Origin: Chlamydoabsidia padenii
Taxonomy: Eukaryota > Mucoromycota > Mucoromycetes > Mucorales > Cunninghamellaceae
NCBI GenBank assembly: GCA_025330725.1
Contig: JAIWND010000013.1
Location: 496,001-560,000 of the forward strand
DNA: 64,000 bases
Direction: 5' to 3'
The notes beneath the pieces were generated by a model, which saw only the letters and a list, made by a program, of their open reading frames with translations, ran no database searches and was not told the DNA's origin. Shown one piece after another: positions 19,980 to 32,774 of this stretch; the stretch's first letter is position 1; every line of letters begins with the position of its first letter. A program made the translations under genes and the position numbers.

Positions 19980-21052
19980 TCAGCAAGGTGAATTCAAATC
20001 TTGCATAGTGATCGGAGTTTTCAATTTATAGTTTGAATCCATAATGCCAAAGGATGCTTCCACACCACCTTTGTAGGATTCGTCTTTAGCAGAGAAATAA
20101 AGTACATCCACACCACGGTTATGTGCTTCACAAAGAACTTGACGAACATATCTAATTTGATATTCAGAAAAAAAAAGAGTAAGCATCATAAGATACAAAT
20201 TGAGTATTTCAAGACACTAACGTTCGTTGGTTTTCAGGAGAAGCAACAGAAGCGCCAAAGTTACTTCCCGCCGAGGGCCAACCTGTTTCAGCAATCTTGA
20301 CATCTTTCCCTTGAGCAAGTCCCACCACAGAATCATAATGTTGGAATAAAGTAGAGGCAGCGTCTTCGATAGGGACAGCTTCCCAGTAAGGGAAGGCATT
20401 CCTGCATGCATGAATAAAATTAAAATCCCGATCCGTCTTCTTTTTTTCATTTTTCTTTTTCCCTTACATCATTAAAAAGTCTGCGGCTTCAACGATGGGA
20501 GGAGAAAAGTCATAAAACACTTCAGAAGTGGTGACCTTGATACCAAGTGGATTCACCAATTCTCGGACTTGTCGAATATAATTCGCCAACATGTCTGGTG
20601 TGGCATCCTTACGATAGATGACTTCAGACCCCACAATGATGGCATCGACATTGCTGAAATTTTCTCCATTGGTCACCATCTTTTTCAAAGCTGCAAATTC
20701 ACTGTCAAAGGTTTCGGGACGATCGACCCACATACCCAGGTAAATGTTCATACCTACCGTATTTGCCGCTTCTAAAGCAAGGGCGCCTAAGAGTAAAAAA
20801 GTAGAATGAATTTTCCAATCCCAACTTTTTTTTTTTTTTCTTCTGTTGAATCCTTGCTTTACCTTCATTGCATACTCCCGTTGTGTAACTCCGAACCCGA
20901 TTGGTATAGGCCTGAATATGTTTGAATTCATTCACATAATGATCCAGATTCGGGCAGTCATTTTGATTAATACCAAAATCAAGTCCGTAAAAGGCTTGTG
21001 CTGAGCAATAAGTGGCAGTCGCTATAACGGACAAGAAAGAAAGAAATTTCAT
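19980..21052 (-). CDS. GH17 family glucan endo-/exo-1,3-beta-glucosidase, secreted
   Basis: Four exons on the minus strand: 20863-21052, 20468-20786, 20222-20401, 19980-20151; 286 residues. A signal peptide (MKFLSFLSVIATATYCSAQA) is followed by the GH17 barrel start FYGLDFGINQND. The proton-donor Glu is in IIVGSEVIYRKD and the nucleophile Glu in KIAETGWPSAG, both at family positions. FSAKDESYKGGVEASFGIMD near the end matches the last barrel strand. Expected role is cell-wall beta-1,3-glucan remodelling in the wall or periplasm (Bgl2/Scw relatives). No GPI signal or Ser/Thr stalk is seen, so a soluble secreted enzyme is likely. Introns are short, and one has a T run near its acceptor. Confidence 0.93.
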
Positions 21053-21830
21053 GGTGGTTTGGAAAGGATTGTATAAGGAACAGGGAAAGAAAAAGACTGG
21101 TCCTCCCCTTTTTTATTTTCCCGTTTTTTGTTTGTAACTCTGTTTCGGTCTGTCTTTCTCTCAAGTTAAGCTTGCCTGTTTCAGACCAAAGACATAACAA
21201 CTAGAAAAGAACCGATACCTTATCTTTCCCTTCTGCTATTTTTAGGTTTCTAAACCAGTTTCTTAGGTCAGCTGTCAAAAGTGGTCCGAGCGTTTTTCAA
21301 ATTCCGTCAGTCTCGACCGTGTCAACTGGCAAAAAAGGTTTCAAAGCAACCCTAACTTTTCTTCTGATACTTTTTTGTTCTTCTTCTTCTATGTAACAGG
21401 GACATCAAAGAAAGATTTAATATATGATCGAAATATCCTTATTCAGGGAGAACATGCCCAATCCAATCTGAAAACAGATTATGCAAAATTTTCAAATCCC
21501 GACTCGACTCGAATCAATCGTTGACGACCTTCTTGATATACGCGGTTTGTAAAGTACCTGCGTGCTACCAACTTTATCTAACATCTGATTATGTTAAACT
21601 TGATGAGTACCATCATTTATATAAAATGGTCGAATTGATGATATCTGCATGCATAAAAAAAAAAGAAAAAAGAGTATAACGATAAAATTGGCTGCGTCTT
21701 CATATCATTCATTACTTTCAGGAGTGGTCTTTTTTTGTCACGAATACGACACAGTGGATGATAACACATAAACACAATTTCATTTTATTTATTATATATA
21801 TTACCACAACAAAAACTATTCTACACTAAA
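21053..21830. other. Spacer between GH17 and Rab escort genes
   Basis: No gene recognised. TTCAAATCCCGA (one mismatch, minus orientation) lies at 21491-21502, about 440 bp upstream of the GH17 start, farther than usual. TTTATTTATTATATATATTAC near 21783 is the minus-strand 3' region of the Rab escort gene. Confidence 0.45.
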
Positions 21831-24004
21831 CTAATCATCATTGGGATCGTCGGCAGGAGGCATGAATTCGACATCAGGATCGACACAGCGATAAAAGATC
21901 GCCTTGGCTTCCCTCGTGGCTTGTTCAAAGTCAAGAGAGACATCGGGATCGCTGCATACATACACGTTACTGGGTATTTTGTCTTGATCCAATTGAGCTG
22001 CTGATCGTATACGTTGATTATAGTAGACTTCAAACAAGATACGTGCTGATGAATCTAATAAGGGAAAAAAGAAGGATCTTCATTAGAACCATGAAAGTCG
22101 TCACTTGTTAATATTACCTTCTGATTGTGGTTCTAGTAAGAGGGGTGTGACGTTTTTGAGAATCGATTCTTTGGATGGATCATCGGTTGGAGTCCACAAG
22201 TAAGTTACAGCTATAAATAAAAAGAATGGAGAATTAAACTTTTGCATTTTACACATATATAGACAGTCATTTTACCTTGATCTTTAGGGCATGCCATGGT
22301 TTCCGAGCTCTGGTTCAGGACATAGATCAATTCATTCGCATTTCCAATAGACACATTAGGTGGAATGACACTAATACCCAGAGATTGCTTGGTGCCGGAT
22401 TGATCAAGTTGTGATGGTGGTTTATCGGTCACAATCATAGCCCTTGATACCCAAGATCTAGGTATTTCCAAATTGATTAAAAGTACATTCCTTTTTTCCC
22501 TCCCAAATGATTAAAGTGATACTTACGCATGACCGTCATTGACTGAAGAAATATTCCATTGTGGCGAGAGATAATCCAATCCAGTGATTATATGTGATGC
22601 TGTAAATACTTGACCATCCTTGGTGACCACCCCAGTGCATTGACCCGTTTCTTCATTTAAAGTGTACTTATCCAATGATTGACCAAGAATGTAGACTCCA
22701 CCATAAACAGCACATATCCTACAAAAGATCATTCGTCAGTTGAAAAAAAAAAAATCCCTATATAGCTGATTTAATCTTACCGGCAAAAGGCTTGAGAGAT
22801 TTCGCTACCACCGCCATATAAAGTACACAAATACGCACCTTTTCCAAATCGACCCATTGATTTCATAAATGATTGTGTTCGTTCCAATCCCTGTTCAGCA
22901 GTGACTATGATACAACAATATGTTTAGTAACCTGTTCCGTTGTTATTATTTTGTAAACATACCATCTGATCTTGATAATGAGATTGCATGAATCACAGCC
23001 TTTTGTAGTTTTCCAGTAATTTTGAATCGATCTTCCAAGAATTGTTCATAAGTCATTGATTCATAACCTAACCACAAACATAATAACATTAGTACCTTTT
23101 GTTTGTTTTCAAGTATTACTTTTTCTTCTTTACCTTTTAAGAGTTCCATATCCTTTTCTTCATCCACAGTGAATTTCAAAAACTTCATTAATTTGCGTTT
23201 ATCGACCAAACTAATAGACTTGTTAACAAAGATATCTTCTTTAGATCCAGGTACCTAGAGAGAAAGAGAGGAGTTAAATCATTATCAGGCTGTCACTAAT
23301 ACCTTTCATTTTACCTTTTCAAAAGAATGACTAGCATGATCAAATACAAACATATCATCCACGCTCTTGAATTCCATATATCGGCCTACACCACTACGGA
23401 TCAAGATATCTACCAGGTTACCACGAGAAGGAAGAATTTTGGGTACTGTATCCAAATTATAGTGTCGTGAATCCTTTAAACCCTGTGCGAGGTTAGCAAG
23501 TTGACCCACGTCGTCATGTTCCCGTGGTTGAATGTAATGTTCATAGTCAGTAGCCGATACAATTGACCTTAGCTGCTCCAGCGTCGTTGATGGCTCTTGT
23601 TGTTGTCCCAAAAGGATTTCCACATTCTTGAATTGGCGGCTATAGGAAGCGGCATAATCAATACCATTTTCTATAATACAAAAAACGTGTCAGATCATTC
23701 TTTATGTCCAAGTGTGTGCGCTTGTTCTTACCTTGGGTTGTTGACTCGGGTGTGACTGATTTAAGTTGTTTTTCCCAGTCAAGTAAGCCTTTAAAGTTGA
23801 AGACACTCCAGTTGGAACCATAATGTTTGTTGCTGTCCAGATGAAGTACCTTTTTCCCACTGCGAGCAAGTGACCTAGAATAAAGATAAACATCAGTATA
23901 TCATTTAATTAATTCGTCTTTTCTTACCCAGCAGCTATGGATTCTACAAGCCCTGTACCTATAACAATGACATCGAAGGAAGTGTCTTCCAATTGGTCGT
24001 TCAT
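21831..24004 (-). CDS. mrs6: Rab escort protein (Rab geranylgeranyltransferase component A)
   Basis: About ten exons, for example 23928-24004, 23732-23874, 23315-23670, 23134-23254, 22963-23067, ending with TAG at 21831-21833; roughly 500 residues. It presents newly made Rab GTPases to geranylgeranyltransferase II. The N-terminal dinucleotide-like GDI fold motif is seen (SFDVIVIGTGLVESIAAG then SLARSGKKVLHLDSN, HYG). REP-type signatures follow: VPGSKEDIFVNKSISLVDKR, MKFLKFTVDEEKD, YESMTYEQFLEDRFKI, MGRFGKGAYLCTLYGGGSEI and SQAFCRICAVYGGVYILG. The long segment between the first motifs and VPGSKED (QQQEPSTTLEQL region) is the REP insertion that RabGDI lacks. Two promoter motifs lie 64-95 bp upstream of the ATG. 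Confidence 0.93.
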
Positions 24005-24067
24005 GATTACAAAGAAAGGGAAAGGTTCACTTGGCTGACCTTTCCCAGCTTTTTTATTTTTCCCATT

Positions 24068-24099
24068 TTCACATCCCGCTAATATAATTTAAATCCCGC
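24068..24099. promoter_or_regulatory. Paired GCGGGATTTGAA-like motifs before the Rab escort gene
   Basis: TTCACATCCCGC (24068-24079) and TTTAAATCCCGC (24088-24099), direct repeats 20 bp apart (two helical turns). In gene orientation they read GCGGGATTTAAA then GCGGGATGTGAA, 64-95 bp upstream of the start codon. Confidence 0.6.
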
Positions 24100-24187
24100 T
24101 TGCGAGTTTAAGAAGATCATTTTTATTAAATGAGGTATAGACAATAATATACTAGGGAGAGATAAAAACAAAGACAGTTAGATCTAT

Positions 24188-25582
24188 TTAATGGGGAGTG
24201 CACCGATTAGGAGGGGGGACATCAGAAGGAGCATCGGAGAACCAAAGGGAGATAGTGATCATGGTTGTGTATGTCATACACACAATGGCAAAGACAATAA
24301 TCAAGACATCGATCACCTTTTGCTTCACAGTCCGAGCAATCGCCTTGTAATGGAAGAGTGGTGGGAAGAGGAAGCAGAGTGGGACACAACACACACTGCC
24401 AATGACCTAACAAATAAAAATCACGTTAGTAAACATTTACCATGTTCATTCATGCCCCATGTATACATACACTAACGAATTTGTCAAGATCACCACTACC
24501 AAGAATAGCCACAGCCGCACTGAAAATAACAGTGAGCAGTCGCAAGATGTTCTTTTGCCATTTGACCACCGGGTTGTTTTTACCAGATCGAGTGAATAGA
24601 GCGGTTTCGATGATACGAATGGCGGGGAAGAGTTGGAGAGGAATCGACAGGCAGATGGCCAGTGCATAAAGACCTTGAAGTGTATTGACAACAGGCGTTG
24701 GTGGTAAGTTTAGTAAAATCACCGTCTGGACATCCTTGCCAAATGTAAGATAAGAAACTGATCCAACAGCCAAGAAGACTACAGCCAAACCAATCATTGT
24801 GCCTGATAATACCTTGGGGAATTGTTTAGGATCCTTCATCGATTCAGTAATAGGAATAACTATGGATACAAGGGGTTAGTTTATTTTAGTAATAGTGATT
24901 CCCCCTCTTTATCCCCCCTCTCCTTGTTGTATGTACTTACTAAGACCAACACCTTCAAAAGTAAAGACTGCGGTACCAACAAACATGGGGAAGGAAGAAG
25001 GATTGATGATCCAATCAACTCGACCGACACCCCGGAGAGCCAATGTTAAAAAGTCGTAATAGAATAAATACAGGACACCCAATAAGATGAATAGATCGGC
25101 CAAAAGAGCAAAAGCAGACAGTTTTTGGATCTTCCGAATCATCGCCAGTGGCACAAAGACGGCGATTTGACCCCAAATTAAGTACGAGAGTGGGACAACC
25201 ATATTACAATCCGTCACCGCTTCAATCAACGCTTGTAAGTTTTGACCAACAAATACCATGTAAGCACAGACAAACCCGATCTAAACAAAAACAAAACAAA
25301 AGAAAACAAAAAAGGGGTTAATGATCGATATGTTCTATTTCCTTCTTTGATGTATTTTACCTGAGAGACAGCAATACTGATCAGTACAAAGTATCGCATA
25401 CTTGGGCCAAAGAGATGCCCACCTATATCACCGAACGATAACGGTACCTTGTTTCTTGTTTCCACTAGTAATAGGAAGCTGTAGAGTGAGATGATGGCAA
25501 TAAAAGTCAACAGAGCACAAGAGAAGAATAGACCCCCATTGGCAAATCTAATCAAGTAGAAATGGACAAGTTAGATACAAGA

Positions 25583-25621
<39 letters not shown>

Positions 25622-26551
25622 CCTTCATGTCTACTTACGCCCGTGGTAAAAACATTGGTCCTAGTAGATATCAATAAAACAAGTAAGTATCATATCATTC
25701 CATTTTTGTATTCGTTTTTCCTTGTTACCTGTGCCAAAGAAAGCCTTTATAAGTAAAAACACGGCTTTGGAAGCAGTAACATTGCCTTGAGGTTGTTCAC
25801 CAGAGGGACGACGAATCAAAGGAGCCCGTTCATCCCGTCTAGGTCGATTCCAAACACCATTATCATCATCATCATCATCATCATCATCGTCTTCTTCTTC
25901 ACTGAGATCTTCACCACCAAAATGACCATAAAGAGCCAAGAATTCCACAAACGTCCGAGTCATCCAATGAGGTGGCGCCTTACCTTGTCGAGCCGCCTTG
26001 TCCAAAACATAATGACGCCTGAAACCTCCAGGATCTTTAAGCCGGGCCAGAGCAGGATCTTGATTTGTTCGATTGGGTACCAAGAAGGATTGAGACCGTT
26101 TCTTGCGTGCCAGTTGATCATCCACATTATCTGTCCATTTGTAAATATCATGAGTGATCGATGCCCCCGGTAATTGATGGATACTGGTGCTATAATGGTT
26201 GCTGTCACTGTCATTGTCGCTGTAAGGTTGGTCAGCAATAGACGATGCACGGGAAGATGGTCTTGTGTCGGCAGGATCCACCAAATGACGTTTGACAGCC
26301 CGCGCTAGTTTCTTGTCATCATGAGGTGTCGAGTTGGAGATATTGGACGCAAAGGATTGATGAGAAGGGACTTGAGTGAGATCGTGAGTGGCACCATAGA
26401 AGGAATGAGTTGGAGACGAGCCATATGGACTATCAGCACCAAGACGAGCCATGGTCGATTGACGATTGAAGGAACTGGACACTGGTGCATCTAAATAATC
26501 GTCAGTCCCATTCCCGCGATGTTTGGCATTAGTGGGTAATGGAGAGGACAT
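24188..26551 (-). CDS. Vacuolar amino acid transporter, AVT3/AVT4-like (AAAP family)
   Basis: Multi-exon minus-strand gene from ATG at 26549-26551 to TAA at 24188-24190; roughly 650 residues. A long hydrophilic N-terminus (about 240 residues, Ser/Asp-rich, with a run of ten or more Asp from a GAT/ATC repeat near 25861-25895) precedes eleven or so membrane helices. Family motifs are KAVFLLIKAFFGTG, FANGGLFFSCALLTFIAI, FGDIGGHLFGP, FVGTAVFTFEGVGL, MKDPKQFPKVLSG and the C-terminal GSVCCVPLCFLFPPLFHY. The long cytosolic N-terminus is typical of AVT3/4 exporters that release amino acids from the vacuole. A T run of about 37 lies in an intron at 25584-25620. The microexon after GTG (MFLPRA region) is the least sure part. 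Confidence 0.88.
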
Positions 26552-27015
26552 GAAAGCTTGTGATCAATTACTTGGGAGATATAATAATAAAAAGAAGTAT
26601 AAAGTATAAAGAAAGGGATAGATAACAAAAGAAGAAGAAAGGAAGAAAAAAAAAAAAAAAAGGTTGCAAAGAAAGTTTTAAAAAATAGATTCAATCGGCG
26701 ATTAAACAACAAGTAAGCTTTTCATTGGCTGAATGAATATGCATGTTTAAAAGGGATGGAGTCTATTTTCGGGACATTGCATACCAATGGAATTCATCCC
26801 GTTACTAAAACTCCTCGTGCTACATACCACTTTGTCTTGTTCAACTACGTAATTTTTTATTATAACAATCTAGAATCTGGAGGGATTGGGGGAGGAGGAG
26901 AGGGGAATATATTATAATGGCTAGGATATAAAAATATACAAACACAATAAAGTAATAAAAAAAGGGAGGAAAGTGGGGGGGGGAGCTATATACATATCTA
27001 ATGGAGGGGGGGGGA
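26552..27015. other. Spacer between the two minus-strand transporters
   Basis: A- and T-rich; it contains a run of A at about 26648-26661. No gene seen. The left part is the 5' region of the AVT-like gene. Confidence 0.4.
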
Positions 27016-29118
27016 CTATTCATAGTTCATATAAACCGGCATGAGAGCAAACACAAAAAAGACAATCCAAGCAGCCACCAACCAGAAACAATAGATTCCA
27101 ACATAAGTATACGTCTTGGTTCCTCGTAGTTGACTGCCAATCGCCTTGAGATCAGAAGCATCCTCAATTCGACGATCCCGTTCCTTTTTCCCTACTTGAA
27201 GCCACCCAGATAATTGTTGTCGATCCATCCACCAAAGACAACAGGTCAAGAGAGTAGCGCCACAAGCCAATGTAAGATAAAAGATCATAACCCCGTCGTA
27301 TTCATTCGTCAGGTCGTAATTATTGTCTGCCGCATCACCATCATGGAATGTCAAATCTTGTACGTAGCCCACTAAGACCGCTACCACCGTGGTTCCAATA
27401 TTGTTAGCGCATTTGTGAAGACCCGTTCCGATCCCGACCAATTCATGTGGTAAGAGTAGAGAGGATGCACTGAGAATCGAGACCGGGCCAAAAGCTAAAG
27501 CACATGAGAAGAGGATCATGCCGATCGCTGGTAAAGCCTCGGTATAACCCATTAGCACCATTGACAGGATTAAAAAAAAAGTTCCCACGAGTACTAGATA
27601 AAATTCATTGTCAATGACATTGTTTCACACACCCACATTCCCCCCCCCTTTTTTGTGTGTGTGTGTGTATGACTTACGACTAGTTATTCGATAACCATAA
27701 CGATGTATAAGGATGCCCATCACAGGGGCAACAACAATAGGTACCACTTGAGTTAAACTACTTTGATACTATTAAAATAAAATAAAAAAGGCACATGTTA
27801 TTTATGTTCAAGTATAAGGATAACCTGCCCCCCCAACTCCATGGTCGATAATAATATGACTTACGCCTGCCATCACTGTAGTTGTTTGGAATCGAAATTG
27901 GACATATTCACTAAAAAAAAGAGATCAGTTAGTATATAATCAGTATCCTTTATAACTTACGTTGCCACATCTTCAAAACTACTGAGAACACTTGACATGA
28001 CCAATTGTAACCAAGGGATCATCCAAAAAGTACAAGGTAAATAAGGCAGCCATCGCAAGATCAAACGTACCGAATGCATAAACGATGTTGTTTTAATATG
28101 GTCGAATAAAGGATTGCCTTCTTCTTGTTGGTGATGATAAAGATGTGAGTTTGGATTGGCAGGTGAAGTCAATTCCTTCCCAGTCCCAGTGGCCCAACCA
28201 TATCGATACATAATATACCAATAAACTCCATTCATGGCAAACCCAAGAGCACAAATTATAGTCGCAATATAGATGGGTGTATTGGTGTTTTGAGTTGCAT
28301 TGATAATAGGATAACAGATCATCTTGGCCACCCAATTAACCAGTCTTGCCAAACATAGAACCAAGCCGATTACAATCGTCAATTGTTGATTTCGGAACCA
28401 TTTGGATACAATGGCTTCTTGCATAGTTACCTAAGATGATGAAAATAAGCTATATTAAACCTTGTTATTCAACATTTCTTTTGACTTGCCATCATTCCAC
28501 CACCAAGTCCATAGATCATTTGTCCAGCCACCATTGCAGGGTAATTATTATGTGTTGCTGCCAAAGATACCACCAAGGAGCCAGATAAAATCATAAAACT
28601 GACAAACGTCGTGGCGCGTACTGAGCCAAATCCATTGATATCATCCACAAATGCACCTGCCAAAAGAGGAAGCATTGTATTGACCAGCGTGACTGAAGAC
28701 ATTAGGATTCCGAATTGTGTGTTATTGATATGCATTGTCTATAATAAACAGTATTAATAATACTTGTCCAGTTTTTTTATCCTTATTGTCATTGGTGGCG
28801 TGAGTGAGTGACTTTACCGATTTCAGTGATGTTTTCAAGGTTCCCATTGTCGATTCCATAAAGTGACATCCCACTATAAGCAAAAGAAAAAGAAAAAGAA
28901 AGATTAGTTATCTTGAGGGAGGGAAAGAATTATCTTGGTTGGTTTTACTTACCTGGAAGAACTAGCATACAGAGTAGGACCGTGCTTTTGACCTTCCAAG
29001 GCGCATTCACCATACCATCAAGTTGAGACGTCGAATGAGTTGGAGTAATTACCGCTGTATCATCTAGTATAGAGTTCTCTTTGGACCGTGGTGGTGTTGG
29101 TGAATCGTTGTTTCCCAT
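27016..29118 (-). CDS. MFS carrier related to MFSD1
   Basis: At least eight minus-strand exons from ATG at 29116-29118 to TAG at 27016-27018; about 550 residues. A short Pro/Ser/Thr-rich N-terminus leads to APWKVKSTVLLCMLVLPG, then MHINNTQFGILMSSVTLVNT, DINGFGSVRATTFVSFM, MIYGLGGGMM, EAIVSKWFRNQQLTIVIGL and the late GIGTGLHKCANNIGTTVVA. This arrangement matches the MFSD1 (lysosomal dipeptide exporter partner) clade rather than sugar or drug MFS groups. The assignment rests on these motifs only. The C-terminus ends in a transmembrane segment (WIVFFVFALMPVYMNYE). The substrate in fungi is unknown. GCGGGATCGGAA at 29191-29202 lies 73 bp before the start. Confidence 0.8.
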
Positions 29119-29821
29119 TTGAGTGTGAAAAAAGAAAAGCATAAAAAAAGGGGGGAATGAAAAAGACAACTCGTACTTTTTTTATAAATGGCGGGATCGG
29201 AAAATCGGGGCGGGTGAGGATAATCGGCAAAACTGGCCAATCAGAGTTGTACTTGGATTTTAAGGGCAAGATTTCTTTATTGTTGTTCTTTATTAATTTA
29301 TTAATTAAACTTATGATGTTCATTGCCTTCACAGCAAACAATAGGCAAACATAGAGAAAATATTCTATTTATTCGAAATGTGCAAAGATGAAAAACATTA
29401 ACAACGGATTTTTTGACCCTGCAACCCAAATGGATCGTGGTCAAGAGGTCAAGATGAGCATGAGCCTTTCAGTCTCACAAGATATAGTACTATATTGTGG
29501 TCACTACACATGGTTGGACATCCGGCAAAGCCTTCAACTTTAAAAGACGATGATCCATTCATCGAAAACTAATTCAATCCCGCTCTCAAAATTATCTTTG
29601 CATAAACGGCGGGGTTTGGAATAACAACATCAACCATTATCACCCGCATTTAAAACATGTACGTACAGTACACTGTATACACATGCAGTTGTGAGTTCTT
29701 TATTTTTCTAACCAGGGGAATTATGAGAGTTAATAATAATAAAAAAGAGTGTTTAAAGAATCTAACTACTATAATTACTAAATGTATGAGGGGGTAACTA
29801 ATTATACAAGTTTTCGTCTAA
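29119..29821. other. Spacer with several GCGGGA-type motifs
   Basis: Holds GCGGGATCGGAA (29191-29202), TTCAATCCCGC (29573-29583) and GCGGGGTTTGGA (29609-29620). The last two form an imperfect inverted pair. No gene seen. Confidence 0.4.
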
Positions 29822-31231
29822 TTATTTATCTTCTTCGTCATCTGCAGTAGGTCCATCCAAAAGTTCCAGCATTTCTTGTAATTTGATGTTTTCTATATCG
29901 ATATCAGTAGTATAAAGACAAATTAGTTAGTAAAAAGGATGAATACAATTGAATGATGATGATTACTTACCTGGATTGAGTTCGAGAGCCTTTTTATATG
30001 CTTCGAGAGATTCATCAAAGAGTTCCAAAACTTGATCTTCTTCTTCGGCCATGTCAGATTGCGACATTTTCAGCATAGCGTACTATATAATACAAATGGG
30101 AGAGAAAGAGATAAGTAAAACAGATCACCAAGATGATATACAAAACTTACCAATTCCCAAGCCGAGGCATTTTCTTTCTTGTATTTTGCAAAGTAGACAT
30201 CCTTGGCTTGTTGGATGAGTTTTTCTGCTTGGATGCACATCTAAAAAGTAAAAAGTTAGTTACCCAGTCATTTTCAATCTATTTTTTATTTATTTACCTC
30301 TTCCTTGTCTTTCCCAGTGGCAAATTTTTGTTGATGTAATAAGCAAGCACCCCAAAGAGTCAATAGAGTGTCATCATCATCATAGTTGAAGAGCTGAATA
30401 TATCGTGTGAGAGTGTCGAAGAGTGTTTTTACGTGTGTTGCATGATTTGGCTGTTCGAGTAATTCACCGTATTCACGCATATCATACATCGCCTGTCGTG
30501 CCAATACTAATGCCTTTTCATCCAAAGTTGCATGATTTGCCAATACCTTTTAATCACCGCATCCAACAAAAAAGTTAGTAAACATCATCTATTGGCAAAC
30601 CCCCCCTTACCTTATCCAGTAATCCAATAGCTTCCTTGTAGAATTTGTGTTCTTCTTTAGAGACTTGATCCTTGACCAATAATTCATCCCATGTCACCTC
30701 GTCTTCGATTTCACCATCGGTGTTTTCCAAATCCATTCGAAGTTCTTCAAATACCCGGCTTTTCTGTTGTCGTATAGAGCGAGCCAACGCCAGTGCTGCC
30801 CGACTATGCCATAATTGAGAATCCACAGTAGGTGTCTTGACAGCGACAAAGAGTTGATAGCCTTCGCGGATACTTTCGTCCACCGCCAACGCCCGACCTA
30901 GTTCCACCAAGCATTGCGCATACCCGAGTCCTGTCTTGCCACCTTCTTCAGTTTCAAAAGATTCTAAAGCCATATCAAATAATCGTCGTGCCATATCTGT
31001 ATTGCCTTGTTCGTCCTTTGCCATTTCCAATAGTTCGTTTGCTGTAGGTTGCACCGTTTCGTCGCCTTGTACAAAAGAGATTTCCACTTCACCTACATCG
31101 CAGCCTTCACAATCAGGATCTTGGCAATCGGGTGAATGATTATTGTTGGTTATGGTTGCTTTTGTGCGTGCTTTCTTTAACTGGAGATCATTAGAGTCGG
31201 TATCTTCTGATCGTTCGGGTCGTTTGGACAT
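29822..31231 (-). CDS. ett1: ETT1-like translation-termination enhancer
   Basis: Four main minus-strand exons from ATG at 31229-31231 to TAA at 29822-29824; about 390 residues. An N-terminal basic/acidic region (MSKRPERSEDTD, LKKARTK) resembles a nuclear localisation signal and is followed by a Cys cluster (DCQDPDCEGCD). TPR-like helical repeats follow (ARRLFDMALESFETEEGG, YAQCLVELGRALAVDES, LWHSRAALALARSIRQQ, DESLEAYKKALELNPENIK). Yeast Ett1 is a nuclear protein that promotes stop-codon recognition with Stm1/Tpa1. The match is by domain order and motif style, so another TPR protein is possible. It diverges from LAS1 with only 167 bp between the start codons. Confidence 0.7.
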
Positions 31232-31398
31232 TGTGAGTTGTATAGAATAAAATAATAAAGTGGAAAAGAAGTGTAGAATTGAATGGCCGTGCAAGGAAAA
31301 AAATAGTGACTGAACAAGTTCAAACGCCGCATGTCAAATCTGTAGCTAGACAAAAAAAAAAAAAAAAAGTTTCCGTTTTCTTCTTCCCCACATTAAAC
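31232..31398. promoter_or_regulatory. Bidirectional promoter between ETT1 and LAS1
   Basis: Only 167 bp separate the two start codons. A variant motif TTCAAACGCCGC lies at 31319-31330, followed by a run of A. Both genes must share or overlap their core promoters. Confidence 0.6.
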
Positions 31399-32742
31399 AT
31401 GCAACCATTTGATCGGGTGGTGCCCTGGACGACCAATCAAGAATTTCAACAAGTATTCGACTGGTTATATGCTGACATTGAACAAAAACCTGAACTTGTC
31501 CAGCTGGGTGTTGATCGGGTAAATAAAGAACAAAGTTTTTTTTTTTTTTTTTTATGAACATGAACTAACACTGTTTCATGTCTACTTGCAATAGGTGAAA
31601 GCTTGGATCTCTCGTGGAAGGGTACCTATCTCTGTCCATGCTACGATGGATCTGGTCGAACTACAACTCCGGGAACAAAAACAAAGTCAAGGCGGCAACC
31701 CATTATCACAAAACGAACTTCGACTACTATATGGAATTGCACTTATAAGGTAAAGAATCAACCCCTCTCCCCTCCCCTCTATGAGCAAACCCATGGATGG
31801 AATTGATACTAACTTATAACTATTGACTTTATTCTATAGATTCGTTAATCTTATGGGGGATTCTCTCCAATCGGGATACTTTGCCAAATCTCTATATGTA
31901 ATCGCACAAGAAATCGGTCTTCCTCAATACTTTGTACAACTACGACATGCTGCTACTCATGAAGAACTTCCCTCCTTGGTGGTATTAAGACAAGCTAGTA
32001 TTCAGGTAAAAAACATAAGGACATAGTGTACATACATAAGCTGGTCTCTAACCTTACTTTTTTTTTTTTTTTTTTTATTATTAATAAAAATGCATACATG
32101 TGCTTAGGCTTTGCGGTGGCTCGATAACAATTACTGGAGTGCACAGATTCGAGAGGATGCTTTGACGACTGTGAACGAAGAGTCTCTAAAAACAATGTCT
32201 GAATTGATAACCGAATACAAGGAAAAACGAAAGGCATATTTGAAGAAACGTAGGTATTATCAATCCAGTCTTTTAACATACTCAATCTTTTTCTTCTTTT
32301 ATAATGTAGAAACGACGGATGGGAACTTGTCTTATATGAAATACATCAAGAAATTAATCCCCATGCTATCAAGTGACATCCTTCAAGAAAGTATCATTGA
32401 TCTACTACTGAAGAATGGTGGACTGGTGCCAACTGCGAAAAAGTAAGTCAATTAAGGATGGAATGGATACTTAGGTGACTAATCGCATTTGTTGTCATAT
32501 TGATAGAAAACGCCCTTCGCCTCAAGATAACAGTTTGTCAAAAGGTTTAATTATGTTATGGCAACCTTTGCTTCAAGAACTGGACAAGGAATTCCCCAAT
32601 TTTGCAACCGGAATCATATCGGCTATTCTGGATCGAATTGATGATGGTGCCAACTTTATGGTGGATTATTCCCTGTGTGATCCTACAACTCCTATTGTAA
32701 GTTATTTGTGATTAAAACAAAAAAAGTACACTCTCTTTTACT

Positions 32743-32774
<32 letters not shown>

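Noticed and set aside
29437..29460. GGTCAAGAGGTC as a possible tRNA or shared regulatory repeat with 57631
   Set aside because: Only a 12-bp match; no cloverleaf, B-box or longer similarity was found at either place.
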